Origin: Alopecurus myosuroides
Lineage: Eukaryota; Streptophyta; Magnoliopsida; Poales; Poaceae
Assembly (NCBI GenBank): GCA_028641055.1
Contig: CM054059.1
Span: forward strand, 432,268,332-432,332,331
Reading direction: 5' to 3'
DNA: 64,000 nt
A program made the translations under genes and the position numbers. This document shows, piece after piece, positions 19,841 through 31,296 of this stretch (position 1 is its first letter; each line of letters begins with the position of its first letter). The notes beneath the pieces are model-generated. The model saw nothing but the letters and a program-made list of their open reading frames with translations. It made no database searches and was not told the DNA's origin.

Positions 19841-22500
19841 CTTTTTTTTGGGGTTTTCCCTCTCCAGCGCAGTAAGGCCCACCAGTCGGTGACTGGCCTG
19901 CCACGCTGGCCTCGCAGGCCCGCCTGCCAGCGGCTGGTGTGTACGTCCGTTCGGTAACAAAAGTTTACAGTGAATCTGTTAATTTTCCAAATTCGTTTTA
20001 AATAGCAGATTAATCTATAAATCTTTAAAATTCAATAACTTCAAAACTATAAATCCAATAACTAAACTTTGTATATGTTTTCTGTTCAGAATTTAACAAA
20101 CTTTCCAAAGAACTTATTTGTGTTCTGTTTTGAATTTTCAAAATGCAATTTAAATTCAGATTCAAATAATTCAAATGCCACTTGTAATAATTCATAAATA
20201 ATTCATTGTTATTCCAAATAATGCAAATAAAATATGTTTTTCATACCATTTTGAATACCCTATTCAAATATAAACTTTGTTTTCTGGTTTGAATAATTTA
20301 AATTGCCTAAACTATTTAAACCTTGTTTAATTCAATTAAAAATTGTTTAATATTGTTTAATTCATACATAATTAATCCAAAGTCCAATTTCAAAATGTGA
20401 AACATGTAATCCAACTAAAATCTGATAACCTTTTCAAATATCAACTTTGTTATTTGTTTTGAACATTTTAAATGGTTGAAAACAACAAATACTTGTGTGT
20501 TCCCTTTAAGGCACCCAAAATTTCCCTAAGTTAATAATAAAATTCTAAATTGCTACACCCTATCTTAAATTGATTCTAATGTTGTTATTTTGCTGTTTCC
20601 TTGTTGCATGCATCATACTAAACCACTAGCACCTGTTGAATAGTTGGAAAACAAATAACCTAACCAAAATCCCTGGGCTTTTCATATGCAACTCAAATTG
20701 CATATGGGTCCCTTTAAATCTGTTTATCTTGTCAACTAGTTTATTTCTATGCATCAATTAAATTGTCATGCATCCATACCTTGTTCATGCTGGATCTTTT
20801 GCCGTAGTAGTAATTGTTGCATTCCGGTGTTTGTTCGAGGTTCGTTGCTCTTCTCGGATAGGACGTTGAGATGATGTGAGCAACGACAAGTTCTGCTACC
20901 TTGCGGGATCTCAGGCAAGTATACTCACTTGCATGCCATATGGCTGTCTTTCATCACTTGTTACCGATTCTTTCCGTTGATTCTTTTCTGCTAGCCTTAG
21001 TAGTAGTTGTTTCTGTTACGAACCTATCACATGAATCCTTTAACCCTGATATTGCCTCACCTCCACTCCTATAACCTTTGCTTGAGCCTGTGTCCTACTA
21101 TCTTGCTTAGGTTGTTTTGCTCGAGTCTGTTACCCGTTACTTTCTGTTATTACTTAATTATGTTCTGGGGGCTCGATGTTAAACAATCAAACCTGTTAAT
21201 TGCTAATGGTAATAATAATAATTTGATGATAAGGCACCGGCAGGAGGCCCTTTGTGGTTTTGAGGCCTGCTAGTGTCGACCCTAATAGGAAAAGGGTCTT
21301 GTCTACTGATCCATGATGAGCGCACTACCCGCATTTGGGGAGTATGGGCTCCCCCTCAGTTTGACCCGATTCGCATCTCGTCCAAATCGCCTCATTTAGT
21401 TCGGGTTTTCCATTTGCTGCATGCATGATCTTGCGAGCCCTTGGTACCCGGGTGGAACTTTCGTAGTCGGCATATAGGGGGACACGTTCTTAGAGTGCTA
21501 TGAGGGTCCATTTTCTTCTGGGCTCGATTAGCCGTGCGCCCAAGGTTCTTTGGGCTTGATGCGAAGAAGGGTTGGATTGTGTTGAGTGCCCCGCTTGGTG
21601 GGAGGCATTCCATCTGGCGGGATATTCATGAGTGTGGTTACTTTGGTGCACCCCTGCAGGGTAAATCTTCTCGAGAAGCCGTGTTTTCCGCGGTTATGGA
21701 TTACTTGGTGAAAGTACTGGCTAACAAGTACTCAGGACAACTTCAACATAATGATCAACCATGTTACACCCCATGATTAACAACTTGACTAGTAATAGGT
21801 TTATTCACACAATAACTTGATTCACCTTTAATACAACGGTGTGAGTTATCCTCGGATTGCTTCTTCGGATAAGGGGCGAGATCCAGGATGGGTTTGTTTG
21901 AAGTTATCTTTCAGTTGGTTACTATCACTCGATCTTATCTCCTTTCTGATAGTTGGAAGTAATAGAATCTCTGTAGTTGGTTAGTGCAGCCTGCTGTCAA
22001 TTATTTGCAATACCCCCCCTTCCTTCCGTTGATCCTAAGGTATTTGTATCTTGTGATGACTGGCTACGCCGGTAACTTGTGAGTATGGGCTTTGTCCCCC
22101 TTGCCAGTACTTAACCGTACTGACCCACGAATCTCTTTCGTGGCTGCAAATTCCAACTTGCAGTCAACAGGTTTGAAGTCTGACGATGTTAGCTTGGGAA
22201 TCCCTCCGGCTTGGCCTGGGCAGGGATTGGACGCCTTCGGTTATCTTCAGGACTCTTAGTCCAATTTGGATCTTGTCCGTAGACGGACGTTTGTTTCTTC
22301 CGCTGTTATTTGGATCTTTGTAATGTATCAGTTGTATCCCTGGCTTGTTGAGTCATCTTGTATCTTTCTGATGCTGTTGTAATTGTGGATTATTCGTGAA
22401 CTATTGTAATGTTATCATAAATGGCAACCTGGAATCGGTTATTATGCGGATTTGGCGGGAATATCGAAATCTGCATAGTGCCCGATCTCGGGGCGTCACA

Positions 22501-23001
22501 AATGGTATCAGAGCCTTGGTTCCGATTCCCGATATTGTTTCGATACGAATGGTTATCGAAGCAACGGGTCCGCAAAGCCTGTAGGAAAATCTCGCTAACG
22601 GTCGTTGTTTCTAGAGTGTCAAAAACTATTTGCTGCTAAACTATTTTGGAAAACATCTCAATAGGATTCTTGTTTTTCTCCTTACCCCTATTCTATTTCC
22701 CCTCCCACCTTATTTGTTTTGGAGTCTACTCTCGTACTCAATCTTTCAAAGTGTTAGGATCCTACGTGGGTGGACGTTTTCTGAGCCCTTAACCTAATAG
22801 GTTCGATCATCGGAAGATTCCTGGTGGAAGAACATCGTTGTCACTCCGAGCAAGAATCCCTTGTTAGTGGTGTCGAGAAACCCTTGTTAGTGGTGTCGAG
22901 GAGATCAAACGGAAGCGCGAAGAATCGATAGTCGAACTTCTTTCCCCTCCCGGGTTAGCAGGTGGATTGCGAGGGCGCAATCCCTTGTTAGTGGTGTCGT
23001 C
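22501..23001 (+). other. 501 bp internal domain of the long-LTR element
   Basis: Contains the PBS, then no coding sequence. An 18-base motif CCCTTGTTAGTGGTGTCG occurs three times (22858-22875, 22881-22898, 22982-22999), the last abutting the 3' LTR. A perfect 7-base stem GATTGCG/CGCAATC with an AGGG loop (22965-22982) lies just before it. No purine-rich tract is found next to the 3' LTR; the CTTCTTTCCCCTCCC stretch at 22937-22951 is purine-rich only on the opposite strand. Confidence 0.85.
22503..22515 (+). other. Primer binding site (tRNA-iMet) of the long-LTR element
   Basis: TGGTATCAGAGCC, complementary to the 3' end of initiator tRNA-Met, begins two bases after the 5' LTR. Confidence 0.9.
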
Positions 23002-26000
23002 TGTAACACCTGTGGTGTTACCTGTTTGTTTTGGTTGCATCATATGCATCACATTGCATTGCATCATGTTTGCATCAACTGAAAATTTCAAAACAATTTA
23101 AACTTTTCACACTTGCTCAAAATTCCCAATTTCAAACTTGCAACTAAAACCCCTAAATTGTTTTTCCACTGGTTGATTTTGTTTTAATCACTTGTCTGTT
23201 ACAATCTTTCAAATAAAGAATTGCAAATCCAAAAACCTCTTTTGTTTCCAAACAATCCATTATAACCCATCTATTAAATTGTTGCTTAATTCAATTACTC
23301 AATTAATCTTTTATTTCCAAGTCTTTCTCTAAACTCAAAACAAGTCTCAAGTTATCAATCCTTTTGAATCCATGATGTTCAACACATTTTGGTATTCTTC
23401 AAACCTTCTAAAACCCTAGGGGTAACCCTATTTCTATGCATGTTTTTATTAATGTTCCATTAATATCCAAATCCCTCTATTATGATTTCAAACACAAACT
23501 TCTATTTTAAAATTTAATTTTTGAAAACCAAAGTTGGAATGTGGTTTCTATTTGACTAAGAAGCTTAACCAAATTTTTCTGTAATTTTTCTTGACCAAAA
23601 CCTTAACAGTTTTCTCTAAAAACCAAACTACAAAAAAAAAATAATAATAAAACAGAAAAGAATAAAAACTAACTAACCTAGCGCGCGCAGCAGCTAAGCA
23701 AAGGCCCAGCCCACCTAAGCCTACGCGCGCGCGACCCAACCCAGCAGCGCAACTTACCCCTTCGCGCTGCGCCGAGATTCGTGCGGGGTCTTCGTCTAGG
23801 AGTACGGCAGCGCATCGCGCCGCGCCACCGCACCCCCCTGGCGACTCCGGCGGCCACCAGGCGCCTATAAGGACCCCCAGGTCTCCGCGCGGAAGCCCTA
23901 GCCCCTAGGTCTCTCCCTTCCCTCGAGGCCGCCGTATTTTCTCCCCCTAGTGACTACCTCTCGTCTCTGCAACTCTCGCCGGAGAAACCTTCCTCTGTAC
24001 CTCGTCGAGCAACGAGGCCTCCGTCCGCCACCACACCCATCCAAGCCCAGAAATCAAACCCTCTCACCTTCCTCTCTCTGTTGGACACGCCAACTGCCCC
24101 GGAGACGCCCGCAATCGCCGCCGCCATCCACTCCGACGCCGCCGGCAATTTCTGCCCCGAAACTGAACCTGAGGACGCCGCCGCCGTTGCGGTCCATCTC
24201 CTTCCGAGCTGGCCATGGGTATCGCCTCGCCGCGACGCCCTGGAGCCTCTGGACACCCCCGCTGAGGTCGACGCCGCCTGGATCCCCGCCGTCGAGCCTG
24301 TCTCTGACACCTCGCCGACGGGAGCGTCTTCGTCGCGCCTCTGCTCGACGACTAGCGGTGGTAAGCTCACCATATCCTACTCCCTCCCCCTCCGTTTGCA
24401 TCCAGCACACGTGCACGCGTCCATCACCCTGCACCCTCCTAGCTCTCAGCACCCCAGCCACCGCAGCACCCCGTCGCTCGCCGTCGAAGTTCTCTGACGA
24501 GGTTCAGTGCTGCTCGTGTAAAATTCAGTTAAGGTGCAGGTCTGAATCATATCCTGGCTGCGCCCTTGTTTCTGTCAAACGAATCGAGCCACCGCAGTGG
24601 CAGTAACCCTGTTCGCGCAAGGATTTGGTCACGGGTTCGATACCCCGCAAAGCACCCACTTTTTTTTGGGGTTTTCCCTCTCCAGCGCAGTAAGGCCCAC
24701 CAGTCGGTGACTGGCCTGCCACGCTGGCCTCACAGGCCCGCCTGCCAGCGGCTGGTGTGTACGTCCGTTCGGTAACAAAAGTTTACAGTGAATCTGTTAA
24801 TTTTCCAAATTCGTTTTAAATAGCAGATTAATCTATAAATCTTTAAAATTCAATAACTTCAAAACTATAAATCCAATAACTAAACTTTGTATATGTTTTC
24901 TGTTCAGAATTTAACAAACTTTCCAAAGAACTTATTTGTGTTCTGTTTTGAATTTTCAAAATGCAATTTAAATTCAGATTCAAATAATTCAAATGCCACT
25001 TGTAATAATTCATAAATAATTCATTGTTATTCCAAATAATGCAAATAAAATATGTTTTTCATACCATTTTGAATACCCTATTCAAATATAAACTTTGTTT
25101 TCTGGTTTGAATAATTTAAATTGCCTAAACTATTTAAACCTTGTTTAATTCAATTAAAAATTGTTTAATATTGTTTAATTCATACATAATTAATCCAAAG
25201 TCCAATTTCAAAATGTGAAACATGTAATCCAACTAAAATCTGATAACCTTTTCAAATATCAACTTTGTTATTTGTTTTGAACATTTTAAATGGTTGAAAA
25301 CAACAAATACTTGTGTGTTCCCTTTAAGGCACCCAAAATTTCCCTAAGTTAATAATAAAATTCTAAATTACTACACCCTATCTTAAATTGATTCTAATGT
25401 TGTTATTTTGCTGTTTCCTTGTTGCATGCATCATACTAAACCACTAGCACCTGTTGAATAGTTGGAAAACAAATAACCTAACCAAAATCCCTGGGCTTTT
25501 CATATGCAACTCAAATTGCATATGGGTCCCTTTAAATCTGTTTATCTTGTCAACTAGTTTATTTCTATGCATCAATTAAATTGTCATGCATCCATACCTT
25601 GTTCATGCTGGATCTTTTGCCGTAGTAGTAATTGTTGCATTCCGGTGTTTGTTCGAGGTTCGTTGCTCTTCTCGGATAGGACGTTGAGATGATGTGAGCA
25701 ACGACAAGTTCGGCTACCTTGCGGGATCTCAGGCAAGTATACTCACTTGCATGCCATATGGCTGTCTTTCATCACTTGTTACCGATTCTTTCCGTTGATT
25801 CTTTTCTGCTAGCCTTAGTAGTAGTTGTTTCTGTTACGAACCTATCACATGAATCCTTTAACCCTGATATTGCCTCACCTCCACTCCTATAACCTTTGCT
25901 TGAGCCTGTGTCCTACTATCTTGCTTAGGTTGTTTTGCTCGAGTCTGTTACCCGTTACTTTCTGTTATTACTTAATTATGTTCTGGGGGCTGATGTTAAA

Positions 26001-27317
26001 CAATCAAACCTGTTAATTGCTAATGGTAATAATAATAATTTGATGATAAGGCACCGGCAGGAGGCCCTTTGTGGTTTTGAGGCCTGCTAGTGTCGACCCT
26101 AATAGGAAAAGGGTCTTGTCTACTGATCCATGATGAGCGCACTACCCGCATTTGGGGAGTATGGGCTCCCCCTCAGTTTGACCCGATTCGCATCTCGTCC
26201 AAATCGCCTCATTTAGTTCGGGTTTTCCATTTGCTGCATGCATGATCTTGCGAGCCCTTGGTACCCGGGTGGAACTTTCGTAGTCGGCATATAGGGGGAC
26301 ACGTTCTTAGAGTGCTATGAGGGTCCATTTTCTTCTGGGCTCGATTAGCCGTGCGCCCAAGGTTCTTTGGGCTTGATGCGAAGAAGGGTTGGATTGTGTT
26401 GAGTGCCCCGCTTGATGGGAGGCATTCCATCTGGCGGGATATTCATGAGTGTGGTTACTTTGGTGCACCCCTGCAGGGTAAATCTTCTCGAGAAGCCGTG
26501 TTTTCCGCGGTTATGGATTACTTGGTGAAAGTACTGGCTAACAAGTACTCAGGACAACTTCAACATAATGATCAACCATGTTACACCCCATGATTAACAA
26601 CTTGACTAGTAATAGGTTTATTCACACAATAACTTGATTCACCTTTAATACAACGGTGTGAGTTATCCTCGGATTGCTTCTTCGGATAAGGGGCGAGATC
26701 CAGGATGGGTTTGTTTGAAGTTATCTTTCAGTTGGTTACTATCACTCGATCTTATCTCCTTTCTGATAGTTGGAAGTAATAGAATCTCTGTAGTTGGTTA
26801 GTGCAGCCTGCTGTCAATTATTTGCAATACCCCCCCTTCCTTCCGTTGATCCTAAGGTATTTGTATCTTGTGATGACTGGCTACGCCGGTAACTTGTGAG
26901 TATGGGCTTTGTCCCCCTTGCCATTACTTAACCGTACTGACCCACGAATCTCTTTCGTGGCTGCAAATTCCAACTTGCAGTCAACAGGTTTGAAGTCTGA
27001 CGACGTTAGCTTGGGAATCCCTCCGGCTTGGCCTGGGCAGGGATTGGACGCCTTCGGTTATCTTCAGGACTCTTAGTCCAATTTGGATCTTGTCCGTAGA
27101 CGGACGTTTGTTTCTTCCGCTGTTATTTGGATCTTTGTAATGTATCAGTTGTATCCCTGGCTTGTTGAGTCATCTTGTATCTTTCTGATGCTGTTGTAAT
27201 TGTGGATTATTCGTGAACTATTGTAATGTTATCATAAATGGCAACCTGGAATCGGTTATTATGCGGATTTGGCGGGAATATCGAAATCTGCATAGTGCCC
27301 GATCTCGGGGCGTCACA
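23002..27317 (+). repeat. 3' LTR of the long-LTR element
   Basis: 4,316 bp, near-identical to 18182-22500. Differences seen include a shorter GCGC run near 23682, a one-base loss near 25990 and about ten substitutions. Reading of the SIRE-like pol resumes at 27323. Confidence 0.93.
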
Positions 27318-27322
27318 AACAC

Positions 27323-28561
27323 CACGTCTATAGCTTCTTCAACTTGTCCGGTGGACTTGTTGTAGACTCTATAGGCGTGAGCGTTTGTGGCATAGCCAAC
27401 AAATATACCCTCATAAGATTTGGTCTCAAATTTTGACAACTGTTTACCTTTATTGCGAATGAAGCACTTGCAACCGAAGACCTTGAAATAAGATACATCC
27501 GGTTTCTTGCCCGTGAGAATCTCATAGGGAGTCTTGTTCAAAATCTTGTGAAGATATAACCGGTTGGTAGCATGACATGCGGTGGAGACGGCTTCGGCCC
27601 AAAAGTTATAGGGAGAAGAGAACTCCGCAATCATAGTTCTAGCCGCATCCATCAAAGTTCGGTTCTTTCTCTCCGCAACACCATTTTGTTGAGGGGTATA
27701 AGGAGTGGAATATTGATGGGCAATGCCTTCTTCACTAAGAAAACCCTCAACGGTATAGTTCTTGAACTCCGAGCCATTACCACTCCGAATGGCCAATATG
27801 GTAGCATTGTGTTGGCGCTTTACTAGAGTGATGAACTCGATGACTCTCTTTTGAGTTTCACTTTTCCTCTTGAAGAAATACACCCAAAAATATCTTGAAT
27901 AATCATCCACAATCACCAAGCAATACTTCTTTCCTCCGAGGCTATCATAGGATAGTGGACCAAAGAGATCTAAGTGTATGAGCTCGAGAATTCTTGTGGT
28001 GGAGATAGTTGTCTTGGTTGGGTGTTGTTCTCCATGTTGCTTCCCAAAGGTACAAGAGCTACACACACGGTCTTTAGCAAACTTAGATTTGGTTAGTCCT
28101 AGAACATGATTGCCAATTTGGAGGTCATGTAACATTCTCATATTGGTGTGGGCTAGCCGGCGATGGCAAAGCCACCCCACATCAACTTTAGCCATTAGGC
28201 ATGTCGCGGCACACATGTCTTCTTTAGAGAATTCCACTACATACATGCCGTTCTCGACAAACCCAACAAAGGCTACTTTAAGAGATGTCTCCCAAGTGAC
28301 AATCAAACTCTCTTTATTAAAGAACAAGGTAAAGCCACAATTCGCAAGTTGAAGAACGGACATAAAGTTATAGCCAAGGGACTCAACAAGGAGAACATTC
28401 TCAATTGATAAATCATTTGAGATAGCCACCTTGCCTCGTCCCAATACCTTAAGCTCGGACTTGTCACCAATAGTAACGCAATTGAGATGAGGTAAAGGAG
28501 GTTCAATATTACTTATTGCATCATAGCTTCCGGTCATAAGTTGGGATGCACCACTATCCAC
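27323..28561 (-). pseudogene. pol: Protease and integrase of the SIRE-like element, copy 1 (integrase Asp lost)
   Basis: Starts at the protease motif DSGAS. Then come the integrase zinc-binding region (CHRRLAH ... CSSCTFGK) and the catalytic core: HLDLFGP (first Asp), then RSGNGSEF where copy 2 has RSDNGSEF (second Asp), then NGVAERKNRT (Glu). The Asp-to-Gly change comes from one base at 27780 and removes a member of the D-D-E triad. The GKKPDVSYFKVFGCKCF region follows. The open frame runs on to 27218 only because it enters the inserted LTR. The upstream frame ends at 28602 in a different phase, so a frameshift separates gag from protease in both copies. Confidence 0.9.
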
Positions 28562-28601
28562 TGTCCATCTAGTTGACCCGGAAGCATTTCCCTACAAGAG
28601 A

Positions 28602-31244
28602 TCAATTTCTTGATTTAGGTACCCATCCTTCAATGGGTCCTCTTTTGTTAGTCACAAGGGTCTTAGGAACCCAAATAGTCCAATGAAAATCATCACCATA
28701 AGAAGTACCAACGTATTTAGCATAAACATGTCCATCTCTAGATTTCATAAGAACATAAGATGGGTTATATTTTCCGGCGAAATCATTGTGAGTGATGCTC
28801 CGCCTAGAGGTATCACAACCCACAATGGCATTTGTCTCCTTCTCTTTGGTCACCTCTCCCTCTTTCACAAATACAACATTTTGAGAGGGAGAAGTGACAT
28901 TCTTGGATATCTTCTTTGAGTTGGAAACAAAGCCAAGTCCCTCTTTCCATTTCTTGGCTCCTTGAGATCTTATTGCATCATTGAGAATTCTTTCTTTCCC
29001 TACAATGTTAGTTGTAGTAGAAGAGGTAGGCACAATAACAATGCTATTTGATGAAGATGCAACATGCTTATTAGATTGTTGAGCTAGAAGCTTATTACGA
29101 GACTTGGCAAGTTTGTCATGAATTTCTTTAAGAGACGTAAACTACTTTTTTAGTTTCTCATGCTTCTCGTCAAGTTTTTGATGAGCTATTCCTAGCTTCA
29201 ACTCTTCCTCTTCAAATTCTTTAAGTAAAACAAGAGATTTGGCATGTTCTTTCTTAAGCTTGGCAATATATTTGTTGTTATCTTTCCTAAGCTTTGAAAC
29301 ACTAATAGCATATGTCTCTTGTAGACTAGATAGTCTCTCTTCGAGAGAGGCTCTCATGGATCTCTCTTTTTCAAGTGCTTTGACCAGTTCGTCGTCATGA
29401 TTATCATGGCTACCGCCATGGTTCTCCAAGGTCATGATGATCTCCTCCTTCTCATCTATGAGGGAGTTAGCATCATCAAGTTGCCTTAAGAGAGCCTTTA
29501 CCTTTTCTTTAGTTTCACCTTCAAGACTACACAACCAAGAGCCTAGATTCTTGGCCTCCTCATCATCAACAATATTTTCAACACAATCCAATAATGAGGG
29601 AGAGCTAGTGACAATAGACTTTGAGGTGGAAGATATTACCGCGGTGGCTTTTGCCATGAGACATGTAGGTCGGATCGATGCCTTCTCATTGGGGGATTCA
29701 AATAAAGAGACTGATGAAGAGGAAGTCATAGCTATGGCGACGTGGGCAACACCTACGACTTCATCTTCTCCTTCATCTCCGGAGTAGTATGTTTCCAATG
29801 TGGGGCCTTCTTGAACATATAGAGCCCCCAGGACTCTTCTAGCGAGGTTCTTGTTTTGTGGAGCTTTGTTCTTGTCCTTGCGAACAAGCTTCCCTTCATT
29901 CTCTTCTCTTGGCTCAAAGGGACACTCTTTGACGAAGTGGTTTGCACTTCTACAATTGTAGCATGTCCTTGGCCGCTCCCCTTTCTTTCTAAAGATCTTG
30001 TTCCTTGAAGGTCTAGGAGCATCGGCCTTGTGAGCCTCCCATCTCTTCCAATACCCTTGCATGGCAAGAGCGATACACTTATGGGCACCTTTGTATGCAT
30101 CTTCATAGTCCTCATCATCATCATCCACTTCTTCTATCTTGGCCATTGCCTTAGACTTCAAGGCGAGGTTAGGAGACTTTCCAAGTCCTCTTGAGCAAGC
30201 AAGAGCATCATCCGCGCTCTTGTGAGATAAGGATATGGCTATGAACTCACTAGGGACACCAATGGAGTTGAGGGAGTTGTAGTCGGATCTTGTTCGAATG
30301 CTAGTGGAGAGGTTCTTCTCAAATGGAGTTATGGCCTTGACAAACTTCCTCTTGATCCACTCATCGGAGATTTCCTCTTTTCCAAAGTCCCTTAATTGAT
30401 TGCCAAGGGTGACCACTCTTCTATATAGCTCCTCGGGACTTTCTTCTTCAAGCATAACAAAGTTCTCGGACTTGTCAAGAGCAACATCATATTTGGATGA
30501 TTGAATGCTTGCATTGCCTTGGAACAAAGTGTCAAGTTTATCCCAAGCTTACTTGGAGGTCTTGATACTGTGGATGTGTTCAAGATGTTCTCTTGGGAGA
30601 GCCTTTTGGATAGTCACAAGAGCGGTCTTGTTGAGTTGAAATTCCACATCCTCTCTTGGAGTCAAGTTGCTCGGATCATGAGGGTGGAATCCATGGAGAA
30701 TGCTTCTCCACAAAGCGGTGCAAGGTCCTGAAATGTGAGACTCCATATCAAACTTCCAAGAAGAGAATTCGTTAGTGTTAAGCATGGGAGGAACTCCAAC
30801 ATTAACCATGTGTGGCATTGTGGCAATGGGGTGGATAGAATCATAATTGGGAGGTGGTGGAACTTTAGAGTTAGACCCCGAACCGTTAGCCGATTGAGAC
30901 TTGGAGCCCTCGGAGCTCCCACCGCTCTTAGCCTTTTTATCGGCCTTTGCTTTGGCTTTCGCCTTAGCTAAAGCGAAGTTAGCTTCCATTTCGTCGATGT
31001 CCGGAATGGACTCTTCGTTCGAGCTAACATCACTGTCGATGAGAGGTGGTTCCACGGACTCCTTGGTTTTCCCCATCAAGGCCTCCATCATTTTATTTAT
31101 GCTAGAAACCTCCAAACTAACACTAGAGCTAACCTTAGATAATTTGGTTTGGAGAGTTCCAACCGTATCTTGTAGGTTAGATATAGTGTCGGCCATTTTG
31201 GAGATTTCCGCACTAGAACTACTGGGGGCATTTTCATCGACCAT
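28602..31244 (-). pseudogene. gag: Large gag of the SIRE-like element, copy 1 (two in-frame stops)
   Basis: A single frame of about 880 codons broken by TAA at 30549-30551 and TAG at 29142-29144. N-terminal Ser-rich and Ala/Lys-rich regions (ALAKAKAKAKADKKAK) precede the Copia gag/UBN2 region (SSWKFDMESHISG ... ESPEELYRRVV). A CCHC knuckle CYNCRSANHFVKEC lies near 29928-29968. A long C-terminal heptad-rich coiled coil (LEERLSSLQETYAISVSKLR) follows, then a Ser-rich tail (SYVLMKSRDGHVYAKYVG) before the protease. The first stop is shared with copy 2, so gag was dead before the duplication. Confidence 0.88.
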
Positions 31245-31282
31245 TGTACTCTTGGGCGGTTAAGCCCTTAGCAAGAGCCGAG

Positions 31283-31294
31283 GCTCTGATACCA
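31283..31294 (-). other. Primer binding site (tRNA-iMet) of the SIRE-like element, copy 1
   Basis: The minus strand reads TGGTATCAGAGC two bases after the 5' LTR, the standard initiator-tRNA complement of Copia elements. It fixes the right-hand LTR as the 5' LTR. Confidence 0.95.
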
Positions 31295-31296
31295 AT

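Larger units (their letters stand above)
18182..22500 (+). repeat. 5' LTR of the long-LTR element
   Basis: 4,319 bp. Three zones are visible. An AT-rich start (to about 18860) is followed by a GC- and CpG-rich zone (about 18860-19950) holding a TATA box and proline/serine-rich accidental ORFs. A long AT-rich region with many AATTCAAAT-type motifs comes next, then a mixed 3' third. The ORF at 19132-19788 overlaps ORFs in other frames and is not supported as a gene. Confidence 0.93.
18182..27317 (+). mobile_element. Non-autonomous LTR element with 4.3 kb LTRs and a 0.5 kb interior (LARD/TRIM-like)
   Basis: Two LTRs (TGTAACACC...GGGCGTCACA) of 4,319 and 4,316 bp enclose only 501 bp. The TSD AACAC is at 18177-18181 and 27318-27322, and the undisturbed target with a single AACAC is at 46697-46701 in the duplicated copy. 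A tRNA-iMet PBS follows the first LTR, which sets plus orientation. There is no gag or pol. I count about a dozen differences between the LTRs (near 0.25%), so the insertion is recent. It must be mobilised by proteins of another element. The proportions (95% LTR) are extreme even for LARD-type elements. Confidence 0.95.

Noticed and set aside
22858..22999. CRISPR-like array
   Set aside because: Three 18-base repeats with irregular spacing inside an LTR-element interior in a plant genome; no cas genes.
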